Shown here: positions 35,095-45,789 of the stretch, piece after piece
Position numbering within the stretch: position 1 is the first letter of the stretch
How the letters are laid out: each line of letters opens with the position of its first letter
From: Jimgerdemannia flammicorona
Taxonomy: Eukaryota; Mucoromycota; Endogonomycetes; Endogonales; Endogonaceae
Reading direction: 5' to 3'
Assembly (NCBI GenBank): GCA_003990745.1
Contig: RBNI01000011.1
Coordinates: forward strand, 1-64,000
Length of the DNA: 64,000 nt
The notes under the pieces: generated by a model
Told to the model about the DNA's origin: nothing
Database searches by the model: none
What the model saw: the letters and a program-made list of their open reading frames with translations, nothing else
Translations under genes and position numbers: made by a program

Positions 35095-36370
35095 AAATTT
35101 TTATCTATCTTCAGAGTATATAGTATATCCTAAAAAGTACTAATAGGCTCTATAATTTTCTCATAGAGATATATGCTAATATTTTCTCTTTTTAGAGTAT
35201 ATATAATAATATTATTATCTAACTTAATTGGTACCAGATGCTTGAAGAATATATGTATAAAAAATTGTTCCTGATAGACTATCATATATTATATATAGTA
35301 TCTGAATCTATAAGTCATATATTATTATTATCAGCTATATTAGTATATACTTCACTATTGATATCAATATTTTTCACTAACTCAAAAATATAAAGCTTTG
35401 TCATAGATATAGATATTTACTCTAGATACTTAATATATATTACTTATATATAAAATATATCTTAGTTATTATCAATTTTAATAGTATTTATATTATATTG
35501 CTCTTTACTATTCCTATAATTCTTTCTGTCACTTCTGTATTACTAATATTGATCTCAATACTAATTTTTATTATTCTCCTTATCTTTATAATAATAGTTA
35601 TTCTATATATATCTATATACATATATCATAGTAATAGTAGTTACTATCAAACTTAAATTTGTATTTTTGATCTTATTAATACTTTTTGCCTCATCTGTAT
35701 AATCTATAGAATGTTTTATTATTATTATTATTACTATTTTCTTGATGTATCTCTTTATTAATTAGGCTTATTATCATGTAGATATAGTCTGTGAGTTTTT
35801 TTTTCTCTTATATATAGTCATTACTAATCTTAAAAAGATCTCTTATAAGAGCCAGAACTCTGTCTTTGTCACTAATATACTCTTCTAATTTTCTAGATTA
35901 TTAATATATTTGGCATATTCATAGATACTCTTCTTGAACTTTATTTATATATTGAATAATTGAGATTTTAAATAGAATTAATTTGACAAAGATACTTATA
36001 TATAATAATTATATAGAGTCTCCTACATATCATAAGCTATTATAGTATATAGTAATTATTTATAGTACTATAATCTTAAATCTATACTTATAATTTCATA
36101 TACTTTATCAATCTATACTTCTTTAGAAGATTATTTATATAGAATACCCAAATGGCATAATTCTTATCATCAAAGATTAGAATTGACCTCTTGGCTATAT
36201 CTATACTTACTTTAGGAACTATGACCATTGTACTTATTCTGGAAATATCTACACCTACTATAGCTATATTTGGTATACTCATACTGACTTCTTGATTCAT
36301 CTGTTATTACATCTTAGTATAGAGTAGCATGTATACTTAGAAAGGTGTTTCTTTTATTAACTGCTAAGTG

Positions 36371-36382
36371 GGGCTCATAACC
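36371..36382 (-). promoter_or_regulatory. Cop-3 primer-binding site (half initiator tRNA)
   Basis: Plus-strand gggctcataacc two bases from the LTR is identical to the conserved anticodon stem-loop (CAU) of eukaryotic initiator tRNA-Met. The minus-strand element RNA would therefore pair with an internal tRNA segment, as in Drosophila copia and yeast Ty5, not with the tRNA 3' end. Confidence 0.8.
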
Positions 36383-36384
36383 TT

Positions 36385-36519
36385 TGTTGTGAATATGGAG
36401 TGGAGAAAAGCAGCAGTGTTGTTTATTAATTGCTTGTATTTTTATGCATTGAGTGACATAGCTCAAGGATGATATAGTTATATATAAGCTACAAATTATT
36501 GAGATATCAAATAATAGGA
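36385..36519 (-). repeat. Cop-3 5' LTR, about 135 bp
   Basis: Minus strand aligns with the Cop-4 LTR (TATCTCAATAATTTGTAGCTTATAT against CATCTCGATAATTTGTGGCTTATAT style match; both end TATTCACAACA). Cop-3 and Cop-4 are thus one LTR subfamily, distinct from Cop-1 and Cop-2. Confidence 0.75.
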
Positions 36520-37230
36520 ATTTCAATAGAATATTAGGTTGGGAATATCAAAGTGTTATCTGAAAATCAATTTGAACTAATTAGATACACTAGTCATTAT
36601 ATTTCCTTCGTAATAAATGCTTACTATAGAATATCCAGTTATATTTTTGTAGAATTAACTTATTATTTATTCACTCAGATAACAATGATGATACAGCAAT
36701 GAGGATGTTGATGTTGAAGATGCGGGGCATGTATGCGAATGTCGAGGATGGTTTTAGGCCATGTTTATATAGAAATAAATTATTAAAAAATAAAATAAAA
36801 TATTGAAGTGACCACTCTGGTTGTGATGCATGAATTACACCAGAGTGCACAATCCAATAAGTGAAGCTTTAGTTGTATTCCTTCTATAAACCCAGCGTCC
36901 GTCTCTACCACACTTCGGACACTGCTTTCGATAGATCGCAATACGTTGAATCTACAACATTCCTGTACCCATCTACATCTAATGTTAGTAAAACCAGCTT
37001 CTCGCCCTAGCAACATTAATAAAAATCTCACCCTTCTTCCATTCCGCCTCCCTTCTTCTGTGGCTCTGTGGTAGCATGAACATAGCCATTTCTCTCCCGT
37101 GACCGCCTGGCTCTTAAACTCCACACACCTGCCAGTGTTGATACATGTCGCTGGCGATTGAGGTTATAGTTATCTTTGTGACAGTCACGTTTTGATGTTG
37201 ATTTTCATCCAACCGAACTCGGTGCCACGC

Positions 37231-37287
37231 ACAACCGCCTTTCAGCCCCACAACCGCCTTTCAGCCCCACAACCGCCTTTCAGCCCC
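37231..37287. repeat. 19-bp tandem repeat, three perfect units
   Basis: acaaccgcctttcagcccc occurs three times in direct succession, followed by a partial fourth (acaactgc). Confidence 0.95.
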
Positions 37288-37545
37288 ACAACTGCAGACA
37301 CACGCCCTACCTCGTCACCTCATCAGCGTGCGTCAGGATATGACATTGACGCCGGAAGAGGCGTGCTTGTCGGCAATACGGAACGAGCCTGGGTTGTACT
37401 CCTGATCGTGGTTCGGCCAGTGTTCCTCGAGGTGGCGCAAAGTTGTGAGGATGGTCGAATTTAGTGAAGTGAGCTCAATCTCCAATATCATTTTTGTTGA
37501 AAGTCCTTTTTGTCGCTTTGTGCAAATATTACAGCTCTTTAGTAG

Positions 37546-37548
<3 letters not shown>

Positions 37549-37579
<31 letters not shown>
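37549..37579. repeat. T31 homopolymer
   Basis: Uninterrupted run of 31 T. On the minus strand it could be the poly(A) tail of an old retroposed sequence, but nothing recognisable lies beside it. Confidence 0.9.
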
Positions 37580-38118
37580 CCGAAGGGTGGCCGAGAATGT
37601 AATGTTGTGTTTCGTTAAAGAATTTTTAATTATCCAATCTACGTATGGTTGGTTGTGTGCCAGCATTAGTTTTCTGCGATAAGGCTTTTTTATACGTTCG
37701 GGGATCTGACCTGAATGTTCCGTTCAACCCGGAAATTTCGGTCCCACTCGGCGCTCTGCTTGATTGCCGATTGGCGATCACTTAGATATCTCCCTCAACG
37801 GCGAGATACTGCAGGGAGATGGAGTCGAGTGAATTAACAACAGGTGCGAAACGAGGAAGGTGTGGGTACGATTAGGATTATTCGAGGGCATGGATGTGTT
37901 GCCTCTATCTTTATTTTATTTTATTTAATTTTATTTTTTTTGGTGGGGTACTCTCCATTTACCTCCTGCATTTCAAATAGACAGTTGGGGCGCCCAATAT
38001 ATTCAATATCACATTCTAAACTTTATATAATTTATTGTAGTGCTTCTATATGTAGATCCTAACAACATAATATTGACGACGGAACCAACTCCTTCTCTAA
38101 AACCACTCCGAAGAACCC

Positions 38119-39111
38119 TCACCAGCCAATATTTTCTTCCACAGCCCCCGCCACTCTCGCCGATGCCTCCAACCGCGATTCAAGCCTCAATACCAATCCA
38201 TAAAGCCATATCCAACTCCGCGAGTTCTTATGTCTCCAGCAGCTCGTCCCACGAACTTCCCTCGGAAGTGTTCCACAATCGGAATTCTGGATGTACTTGA
38301 TGTCCTTCATATATGGACACGATTTTCTCAGCTCGTCGGCGATGTTTGTGCGGAAATTGTTATTGGACACGATGCATCATAATCTCCTTAACTCCGGCCA
38401 GGAGGGAATCAGCGAGAGTAGTACGCTATCTTCAATTCGCCTAATGGATAGCACACGGAGCTCGGTGCAGAGGCGCAGCGCGGAGGACATAGATCCGTCG
38501 AAATTGACGGCGCTGAGACGGAACATCCTTAGGGTGACGGACTGAGAGGAGATGAAGCTGGCGACAGGGTGGAAGCTATCTATGGCGGGATGGAGGGTGT
38601 CGGTGACATTCATTACGAGGTCGGTGATCGTCGGGAGTGTGATGACTTTGATGCGGTCGAAGAAAGCACGGACGTCCACGTTGGCAAAGGCCATTTCGAA
38701 GGTGATATGGGTGAGGTTAGGTGGGCGAAGTGCCAGGATGCTTGCATATCCTTCAAGGGCTCGATTAAACTCGGGCACGTTACTGAAGGTGCGAATATTC
38801 ATCTTCTTTATAAAGGTATGATAGTGGAGTCCGCACTTGTGCGCTTCCACGAGCAGCTCGGCCATCCGACTGACATTTGCGGCCTTGAAATTGTCATCGC
38901 AGAGCAATTCGAAGAATGCGTCTTCGTTGAGGAGCTTGCGGGCCTCGTCATTCCAGGTTGCGCAGACCAAGGAGCTGGCAAACAGGTCGAAAAATGAATC
39001 GGATTGTGTACATTGGTATTGAAGCACCTCGCGCACTAGTTCAGGTGGCAGGCGTGGACACTTGGGGTTGAGTGAGATAGATTGTTTGGTGTCGCTTGGC
39101 GTGGAAGACAT
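38119..39111 (-). pseudogene. F-box-like protein paralogue, interrupted by a stop
   Basis: Paralogue of the gene at 40,405 in opposite orientation. The start is placed at 39,109-39,111 because MSSTPSDTKQ aligns with MSSPPSDTKQ of the intact copy. An F-box-like segment (CPRLPPELVREVLQYQC ... SSLVCATWNDEARKLL) occupies residues about 19-62; the rest is a leucine-patterned region as in F-box proteins with degenerate LRR. After SWPELRRL (38,377) comes TGA where the intact copy has an Arg codon, and the same frame then continues with DELRKSCPYMKD to 38,119. It is either a recent pseudogene or a 244-residue truncated protein. F-box proteins act as substrate receptors of SCF ubiquitin ligases. Confidence 0.72.
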
Positions 39112-39857
39112 TTTCAAAAGACGGAGAAAAATGGCTATTAATTTTACCAATTTACCATCTTGCGTCGAACTGTGGCCCATTAAATTAGACTACTTTGAGT
39201 GATCACCTGAAATTTGTCGCTAAATAAAAAAAAACTGAAAAAGCGGCGAATTCCTCAAGTAAGGCGTGGCAGGCCGACCAGGCTTGAAATGAACCTGTTA
39301 CATGTAATGCCTGTATTTGGTTATTGGCGCTCTTCCGAATTCACGTGGTTTTTTCTAATTTGAACAATTAATTTCCAGTGGAATGTAATTATGGGTACAA
39401 AGAAAATGAATGGAATCACGCGCCTTCGTCGGTGCCTGCCCCAATCACATTAATTTCGACACGTCAACTGCTAAGGCGATCGAACAATTCTTTTTCGACC
39501 TGAATAATTATTTATTTCGAAAATACCAGTCTCATCATAAAGTCGGCTGAAATGTCTGAGAGCTCGCTCTTTTAACAATTTATCATATATCAAAGCAACA
39601 TCGCTATTTTGTATTCTAGCAACGGTTTGTTCAAAGAATTAAATTCCCATGGTCTTTAAATTATTGCACGCATTAATACGTTCTGAGCTAGGAGACATTT
39701 GTTGGTGCTGGTACAGCAGTCATGGGGAGTCTGTTCACATTGTGCAAATGTTTTACCAATTTAGTTGATACCGCGAGATGATATTTTGGGTGCCAGTGTT
39801 CCATTTCCATTTATATTACCTAAGTCGTTGCTGTGAATTTTCCGCTTGAGAGTTGGG

Positions 39858-39973
39858 CAGTAAGTGCGGAGGGCAGTACGTGCAGGTGGCAATAAGTGCG
39901 GGTGGTAGTAAGTGCAAATGGTAGTAAGTGCAGGAGCCGGTGGTAGTAAGTGCGGGTCATCAGTAAGTGCGGT
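39858..39973. repeat. Tandem repeat of about 16 bp, seven imperfect units
   Basis: Unit close to AGTAAGTGCGGGTGGT; seven successive copies keep the core AGTAAGTGC with spacer variation, one unit being 22 bp. Confidence 0.85.
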
Positions 39974-40346
39974 TCAGTTGGTGAATATGACATAGAGAAT
40001 GGCGCAGTATTGTCGATGGAAGTATTCGTCAACAGATTGCCACGTGTTGTACACCTGCCACGCGTTGAACTGACAAAAGGGCCTAAGTGGGACGAAGGAG
40101 CATGAGGAAAACCCAAGATCAGGTCAGAGCATGCTTGGAGGATATAAATAGGCGTGGGACTTGAGCCACATTTCTATTGTCCAATAATAGGGTAAGTCAC
40201 GCACTACGTTCCTAGTATGACACAACACGAATAAGCCCTCTACCATTCTTGATGTCGGAATCCAATTACCGACGTCTCGGGGTACCATGATGTAATTACA
40301 TTTCGGCTGATTGTGGCGTGTTGAATATTGCGTACTGGTATTTTTG

Positions 40347-40357
40347 TATAAATAAAT
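40347..40357 (+). promoter_or_regulatory. TATA-like box of the F-box-like gene
   Basis: tataaataaat lies about 50 bp before the chosen ATG (40,405), a distance fitting a short fungal 5' leader. Confidence 0.45.
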
Positions 40358-40404
40358 AGTCAAGCCGGCAGATTTGCGGTACCCTAATTCTCTGTCCTTT
40401 GATA

Positions 40405-41337
40405 ATGTCTTCCCCACCGAGTGACACAAAACAACCTCTCCCTCCCAACCGTGAATATCCACGCTTGCCACCTGAACTTGTGGGCGAGGTGCTTCAATAC
40501 CACTGTTCATTCGTTGACCTGCTTGCCAGCTCCTTGGTGTGCGCAACTTGGAATGGCGAGGCCCGTAAGCTGTTCAGCGGGGACAACTTTTCCGAACTAC
40601 TCTGCGATAACCAGATGACAGCAGCCGACATCAGTCGGGTGGCCGAGCTACTCACGGAAGCACTCCAGTATGGACTCCACTATCATACCTTGATAAAGAA
40701 AATGGAGATTCGCACTTTTTCTGTCGAGACCGAATCACGTCAAGCTCTCGAAGGCTATGCGGCCATCCTGGCGACCTGTCCACCAAACCTCACCCATATT
40801 ATTGTCCGAGGAGGCCTCTCCTATGTGGACATGCATCCTTTCTTCGACCGCATCAAAAACCTCACACTCCCGGCAATCACCTGTATCGCAATTTATGTCC
40901 CCCTTACATTCCATTCTGCCGCTGACTTCCACACCGTCGCCAGTTTCATCTCCTCCCAGTCCGCCACACTAAGGATGTTCCACTTCGGCGCCATGCATAT
41001 TGAAGGGCACATGACCTCTGCGCTGCGCCTTTGCACGCAGCTCCGCGTGCTGTCCATCTGCCCCATTGAGGATAACGTACTGCTCTCGCTAATTCCTTCC
41101 TTGCCGGAGCTAAGGAGATTGCGGTGCAGCCTGAAATACACGAATTCCGGCGCGACAACGATCGTCGACGAGCTAAGAAAATCGTGCCCCTACATGAAGG
41201 ACTTCTGGTACTCGCAAATATCTGGCTGGCGTCGTTCCTGGATAATTGTCAACGTTCACGAGAGAAGTCCGAGGGCCGAGCTCATGGAGTCGGACGACCT
41301 CGCGGGATCGAATATAGGTTTAATAGATTGCTATTGA
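40405..41337 (+). CDS. F-box-like protein, 310 residues, intact
   Basis: Single-exon gene, probably a substrate receptor of an SCF-type ubiquitin ligase. The first true ATG is 40,405-40,407; the frame opens slightly earlier only with TTG. An F-box-like region covers residues about 16-60: YPRLPPELVGEVLQYHC, LLASSLVCATWNGEARKLF. The rest has alternating Leu/Ile patterns (LPAITCIAIYVPLTF, LRLCTQLRVLSICPIEDNV, LIPSLPELRRL) like the degenerate leucine repeats of fungal F-box proteins, ending DELRKSCPYMKD and a variable tail. It has normal CpG, unlike the surrounding transposons. The paralogue at 38,119-39,111 is divergent in orientation; a duplicate of the 3' end lies downstream at 41,762. Partners and targets are unknown. 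No intron is needed. Confidence 0.75.
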   Translation: MSSPPSDTKQPLPPNREYPRLPPELVGEVLQYHCSFVDLLASSLVCATWNGEARKLFSGDNFSELLCDNQMTAADISRVAELLTEALQYGLHYHTLIKKMEIRTFSVETESRQALEGYAAILATCPPNLTHIIVRGGLSYVDMHPFFDRIKNLTLPAITCIAIYVPLTFHSAADFHTVASFISSQSATLRMFHFGAMHIEGHMTSALRLCTQLRVLSICPIEDNVLLSLIPSLPELRRLRCSLKYTNSGATTIVDELRKSCPYMKDFWYSQISGWRRSWIIVNVHERSPRAELMESDDLAGSNIGLIDCY

Positions 41338-41560
41338 GGCGGGATGCGTGGTAGGAGGCAGAGTCAATGTAGCGAGGTTTGTGAACGAATGGATCCACAC
41401 CCGCCATCAAACTCATAATTGTAGCTATTAGAATGTATATCATAGAATTAGTATTTTTTTAGAATAGAATACATATCCTGCACGGCAAATTTGGATGATG
41501 TGTCGTTGCCGCGATCATGACCATTAGAATACATCAAAATCCAACATGTTAAAACTATTC
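41114..41560 (+). repeat. Source of a tandem 3'-end duplication
   Basis: The last about 220 bp of the F-box-like gene and about 220 bp downstream are repeated, at roughly 80-85% identity by eye, at 41,762-42,220. Confidence 0.8.
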
Positions 41561-41761
41561 CAACCCGCAACAAGGCCGCTAGAATTCCATAGCGACAGAG
41601 TGCAGGTTTTTGATTCAAAAATAAGTGCTTATAATGTTAACGTACATTCGATAACAAATTATTTTCATTTCATAACATGGAAAACAACCCCTATTCTCCC
41701 CTCCTCGAATGCTTCCTAGTATCATTTTACGATAACGAGTATTTATGCTCGGATTCCTTTT

Positions 41762-42220
41762 TTAGAGATTGCGGTGCAGCCTGAACAACAAGAATTATTG
41801 CGCGACAATGATCGTCGACGAGATAAGAAAATCGTGTCCGTATATGAAGGACTTTGGTACGTGTAAATGTCTGGTTGGCGTCGTTCCTGGATAACTGTTA
41901 ACGTTCCCGAGGGAAGTCCGAAGACCGAGCTCATGGAGCCTTAGGGGATCGGGAAATCGAATATAGGTTTAACAGATTGCTATTGAGACGGGATACGCGG
42001 TAGCAGCCATTGTCGAGTAGCGAGGGTTGTGGAAGAATAACAACTGGAACATATTGGTTTTTTTTGTTTGCTCTCAAACTCATAAATGAATGTATATCAT
42101 AAAATTCCCAACTCTTAAAATAAAATCCATATCTCGCTCGGCAAATGTAGACAATATGTCGTTGCCGCTTTCGTGACCATGTTGAAGCACACATTCTAAC
42201 CCAAAGCGTGGAGCAATGAA
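41762..42220 (+). pseudogene. Duplicated 3' end of the F-box-like gene
   Basis: Begins abruptly at agagattgcggtgcagcctg, equal to 41,113 onwards (codons for LRRLRCSL), and follows the parent through its stop and 3' flank. The frame breaks after about 30 codons. No promoter or N-terminal part is present, so it is a gene fragment made by local duplication. The TTTTTT run before it may mark the junction. Confidence 0.8.
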
Positions 42221-43777
42221 ATAACTTCATTTCTTTTATGCTCTCTTGACGACGTTTAGATGTCGGCGACAGGGCAGCTAACATTTCACCGTGACAGTGC
42301 TTAAAATTGTCAACTACATTCGCGAGCCCATCTTGAATCTTGATCTGAGAACTAACTCGTATAGTCCACTCCTCAAAGCTTAGCGTCATTTCACGATAAC
42401 AAGTGAAGGCTTAGGTCACATATAATCACATAATGTATTGGAGTAGACAAATAAACAAGTATTAATGTAAGTTATTAATCAGAATTTTGGTTTGTATGAT
42501 GATGGAAATATTTTCATTTATTATTCTGATATATTTTTTAAAAGAAAAATATCCAGCTGTAGTTGTAGAGTATCTACTATTATTTCAAATCTGATAATTA
42601 TAGATTTCAATAATAAGTATTGTATTGCATATCCCTTTGACTGTTTTGCACCCATATTTAGAGGTAAGATTTTAAAAGTTTATAACTTTTAAAATCATAA
42701 TAGTTTTTAACCAATAATTTTTTATATAATAATTCTACCTTTTGTAATTTTTTTTTTAAACAAATTGAGATGTATTTTTAATAGAAAAACAATGTTTCAA
42801 AAAATCATTTTTTTTCAAACCTTAATTTTTCTGCTAAATTATTTTAAAAGATGATCTTATCTACAGTCAAAGAGATACAAGTATACATAAGTATAATATA
42901 ATTAATTTGAATATTATATCATATTATATTAGATGAAATAAATTTACTTATCTTGTTTAAAAAATTAAATCAGTAATTTATAATTATAGAAGTATTTCAA
43001 TTTTAGATTATTTAATATATTTTATATTTTAAAAATATTTATAAAATAAAATAGCTATACTAATTTTAGTCTATTAGCTACTTTCAACTGCTTATAATAT
43101 TATTCTTTATAAATCTCTATCTGACTTTATCTTCAAACTACTTTTATTTTCTTTCTCTTTAAAATATCTTTATTAGTTTCCATATCTAAATTATTATTCA
43201 TCTCTATTATAATACTATCTTTCTCTAACTCTATCTTTAAATCATTATTTATCTCTATAACTATAATATCTCTTCTCAATACTATTACTAAACTACTGTT
43301 ATTCTTCTTAGTTTTACTACTATTGTCTGACTTTATTCTTAAAGTAAAGGAGGAGAAGAAAGAGAAGAAAAAGAAGAAATAGAAAAAGAAAGAGAAAAAG
43401 AAAGAGAAAAAGAAAGAGAAAAAGAAAAAGAATGAAAAGTGGAATGAGAAAGATAAGTATGAATAATTAGAGCTCAATAAGGATAAAAGAGATAAGAAAG
43501 AATAGAGAAGATCTCATTATCTTCAAAATTAGCCTAATTATCAGTATTGTAAATATCTATTATAGGAGACAGAATATCTAGATCCAGATCTTAGGTCTGT
43601 AATCTCTATATATATCTTTTAGATCAATTTTTACTATTTTGATATTTCTCTTATTGAATTACTTTAATACTTATATCTTTTATCTATCTTAGTAATATAT
43701 ATAGTAGAGGTATTTTCTATATATCTGAAAGATAAGACCAATCTAATAAATGGAGAGAGTAGAGATTATTAAAACTC
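42221..43777. other. AT-rich DNA without a supported gene
   Basis: Composition shifts from CpG-containing to strongly AT-rich near 42,430. No transposon domain was recognised in 42,430-43,330 or 43,460-43,777. A purine tract sits at 43,344-43,438. Confidence 0.55.
43344..43438. repeat. Purine (GAA/GAAA) tract
   Basis: Almost pure A/G on the plus strand, with repeated agaaagagaaa units. It would encode only Phe/Ser on the other strand and is low-complexity DNA. Confidence 0.88.
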
Positions 43778-43930
43778 TTATTATTATTTATATCTTAATA
43801 ATTTGTAACTTATATGTAATTATATCACTCTTGATTATATTATTAATTCTAATATATAAATATATAACTTATCTGGAGTAATAAATAGTACTTCTCTTCT
43901 TTGCTACTCTCTCTTTACTTATTTATAATA
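43778..43930 (+). repeat. Cop-4 5' LTR, 153 bp
   Basis: Aligns with the 3' LTR over its whole length with a 12-bp AT-rich insertion near 43,855. Most differences are C-to-T or G-to-A toward this copy. Confidence 0.8.
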
Positions 43931-43932
43931 AA

Positions 43933-43944
43933 GATTATGAGCCC
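43933..43944 (+). promoter_or_regulatory. Cop-4 primer-binding site (half initiator tRNA)
   Basis: gattatgagccc two bases after the 5' LTR is complementary, with one mismatch, to the gggctcataacc segment of initiator tRNA-Met. Confidence 0.72.
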
Positions 43945-44089
43945 TAGTTAGTAGTTAAGAAATACTGCTCTAATATTATATTATAAAAGATAAACCAAAG
44001 AATAAGTATAAATATACCAAGTATATAGTGCAAATACAGCTACTGATATAGGTACTATAATAGAAAATACAGTCTCTACTATTGTAAGA

Positions 44090-44900
44090 GTAAATAAAAC
44101 CAAGAGGTCTATCTTAAACTTTAATAAGAGAGAATATACTATTTTGACCTTTTATATGATAAATCTCTTCAATAAGTATAATTTAATAGAGTATATAAAC
44201 TGCAAGTATAAATTCAAGACTAAAATACTGCAAACAACTATTGAGTATTATAGGAGATTATATTTATGCTAGTAAATTCTCAAATAAAACTCATAATATA
44301 TATGATAATAGCTTATAAGATATGGAAAGTTTTATATAATCATCATATGTAAGTATTTGTATTGAATTAATTCTATCTGAAATCTCAGTTATTTAATCTA
44401 TGAATAAAGCTCAATAATAAGAAAAGTATTTATAAGTATACCAATTATATCAATAACTTAATAAATTAAGTAAATTTCCTCAGTATATTTATAAATTATA
44501 TTAGTAATGAGGACAAGGTCCTAGTACTGATAAGAAGTCTCCTAGAAGTATATAATATTATCATTACAGCTATAAATGAGAGCAGTAAGCTTACATACTA
44601 TACTATATGATAATGAGTCTAATTAATAAAGAAATACACTAATAAAACATTTCTATCAATGATGAAAGAGTATTTTATAGATTCTACAGATATGGTAAGA
44701 AATGTCAGTAAGAAGAAAATTATGAGTCATCTAAAATTGAGAGTAATTATTATTACTATAGTAAGTATAGATATATATATATAATTATTACTATTATAAG
44801 GAAAGAGAAGATAAAAACAAAGAGTAATGTGAAAGTAGCAGAGAGAATTATTGAGAAAAAGAAAAGTATGGTAATATAAATACTATCAAACAGACAATAA
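44090..44900 (+). pseudogene. Cop-4 gag, broken
   Basis: KRSILNFNKREYTILTFYMI-like reading at 44,105-44,170 corresponds to the Gag head of Cop-2 (KRSILIFNGKDYAIWVFHMK). ISNEDKVLVLIRSLLEVYNI-like sequence at 44,500-44,560 matches the second Gag block. Stops are dense and the zinc-knuckle region is unreadable. Confidence 0.75.
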
Positions 44901-45059
44901 TAACAGTCTTTTCTTTGCTCAAGTAATATATATAGAAGATCTGAGAAATATATCTAATACTAAATCCACTAATCTACTATCTATTACTAGTTAGAAAAAT
45001 ACTTTTGAGCCAGTGAAAAGTGATAATATCAGCAGTATAGGTACTAATATATACTATTG

Positions 45060-45755
45060 ATAACAATAATATTTAGCTTATAGATTTAGATACTATATAA
45101 TATATACTAATATACAGAGAGTGGTTTTTTATATATGAGTTTTTTGATTATCTTATATTAATTAAACTAGGTGATAATAATATCATCTATACTTAGAGTA
45201 AAAGCAATATTGATATACATCTTTATAAGAACATTGTAGAGCCCACTAGAATCTTTCTAGATATATATACTATATACTTTAAAGATAGATAAGAATCTCT
45301 TCCCTATAGAAAAGATGATGGTTTATAGCAATAAAGAGATATATATATATTCAAAGACTTCTATAGTCTATGATATGTAAAACAAGAAACTTATAACAGT
45401 GTTGAAATGAAACAATCTTTATATAATCAACAGTATGCTAAATCAAAATAATATATTAGTATCATATATATAACAGCTATATCTGATACATTCAATATAT
45501 AGTATTAATAATTATGACATATCAGTAACTTAAGCCTTGAGAGAATGATCAAGAGCAGATCTATCAATAGATTACTAGTAATATATTCTTAAGGATTGTA
45601 TAAAGAATATAGTATTTTAGTATCTATTTAAGAAATGATTAAAATATATCTTGAGATTCTAAATCTTATATATAGATATGTATATATAGTTCTATATATA
45701 TACTATTAAACTTCTGGAAGAGATACATACCTATTTTATTACATTTATCAATAAT

Positions 45756-45789
<34 letters not shown>

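Larger units (their letters stand above)
35095..36519 (-). mobile_element. Cop-3, right fragment (protease, gag, 5' LTR)
   Basis: Continuation of Cop-3 after the Cop-2 insertion: protease-integrase linker, protease, gag and the 5' LTR. The start aligns with Cop-1 about 26,872. A gag segment KRSILIFDDKNYAIWVFYIN lies at 36,110-36,190 and is the only well-preserved coding piece. Confidence 0.82.
36520..38118. other. Host-like spacer without a supported gene
   Basis: Base composition becomes balanced and CpG frequent from about 36,680. Two modest open frames (36,783-37,124 minus, 113 codons; 37,192-37,464 plus, 90 codons) show no recognisable motif. The stretch holds a 19-bp tandem repeat (37,231), a T31 run (37,549) and an AT-rich TTTTATTTTATTTAAT stretch near 37,910-37,950. 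Confidence 0.5.
39112..40404. other. Divergent intergenic region between the F-box-like paralogues
   Basis: About 1.3 kb with no supported gene; both F-box-like copies are transcribed away from it. It holds a tandem repeat (39,858-39,973) and TATA-like boxes near 40,143 and 40,347. Confidence 0.6.

Noticed and set aside
38569..38997. 142-codon frame on the plus strand
   Set aside because: Antisense shadow of the F-box-like pseudogene, whose frame is supported by a paralogue.
43133..43477. Phe/Ser-rich minus-strand frame
   Set aside because: Encoded mostly by the GAAA purine tract; low complexity.
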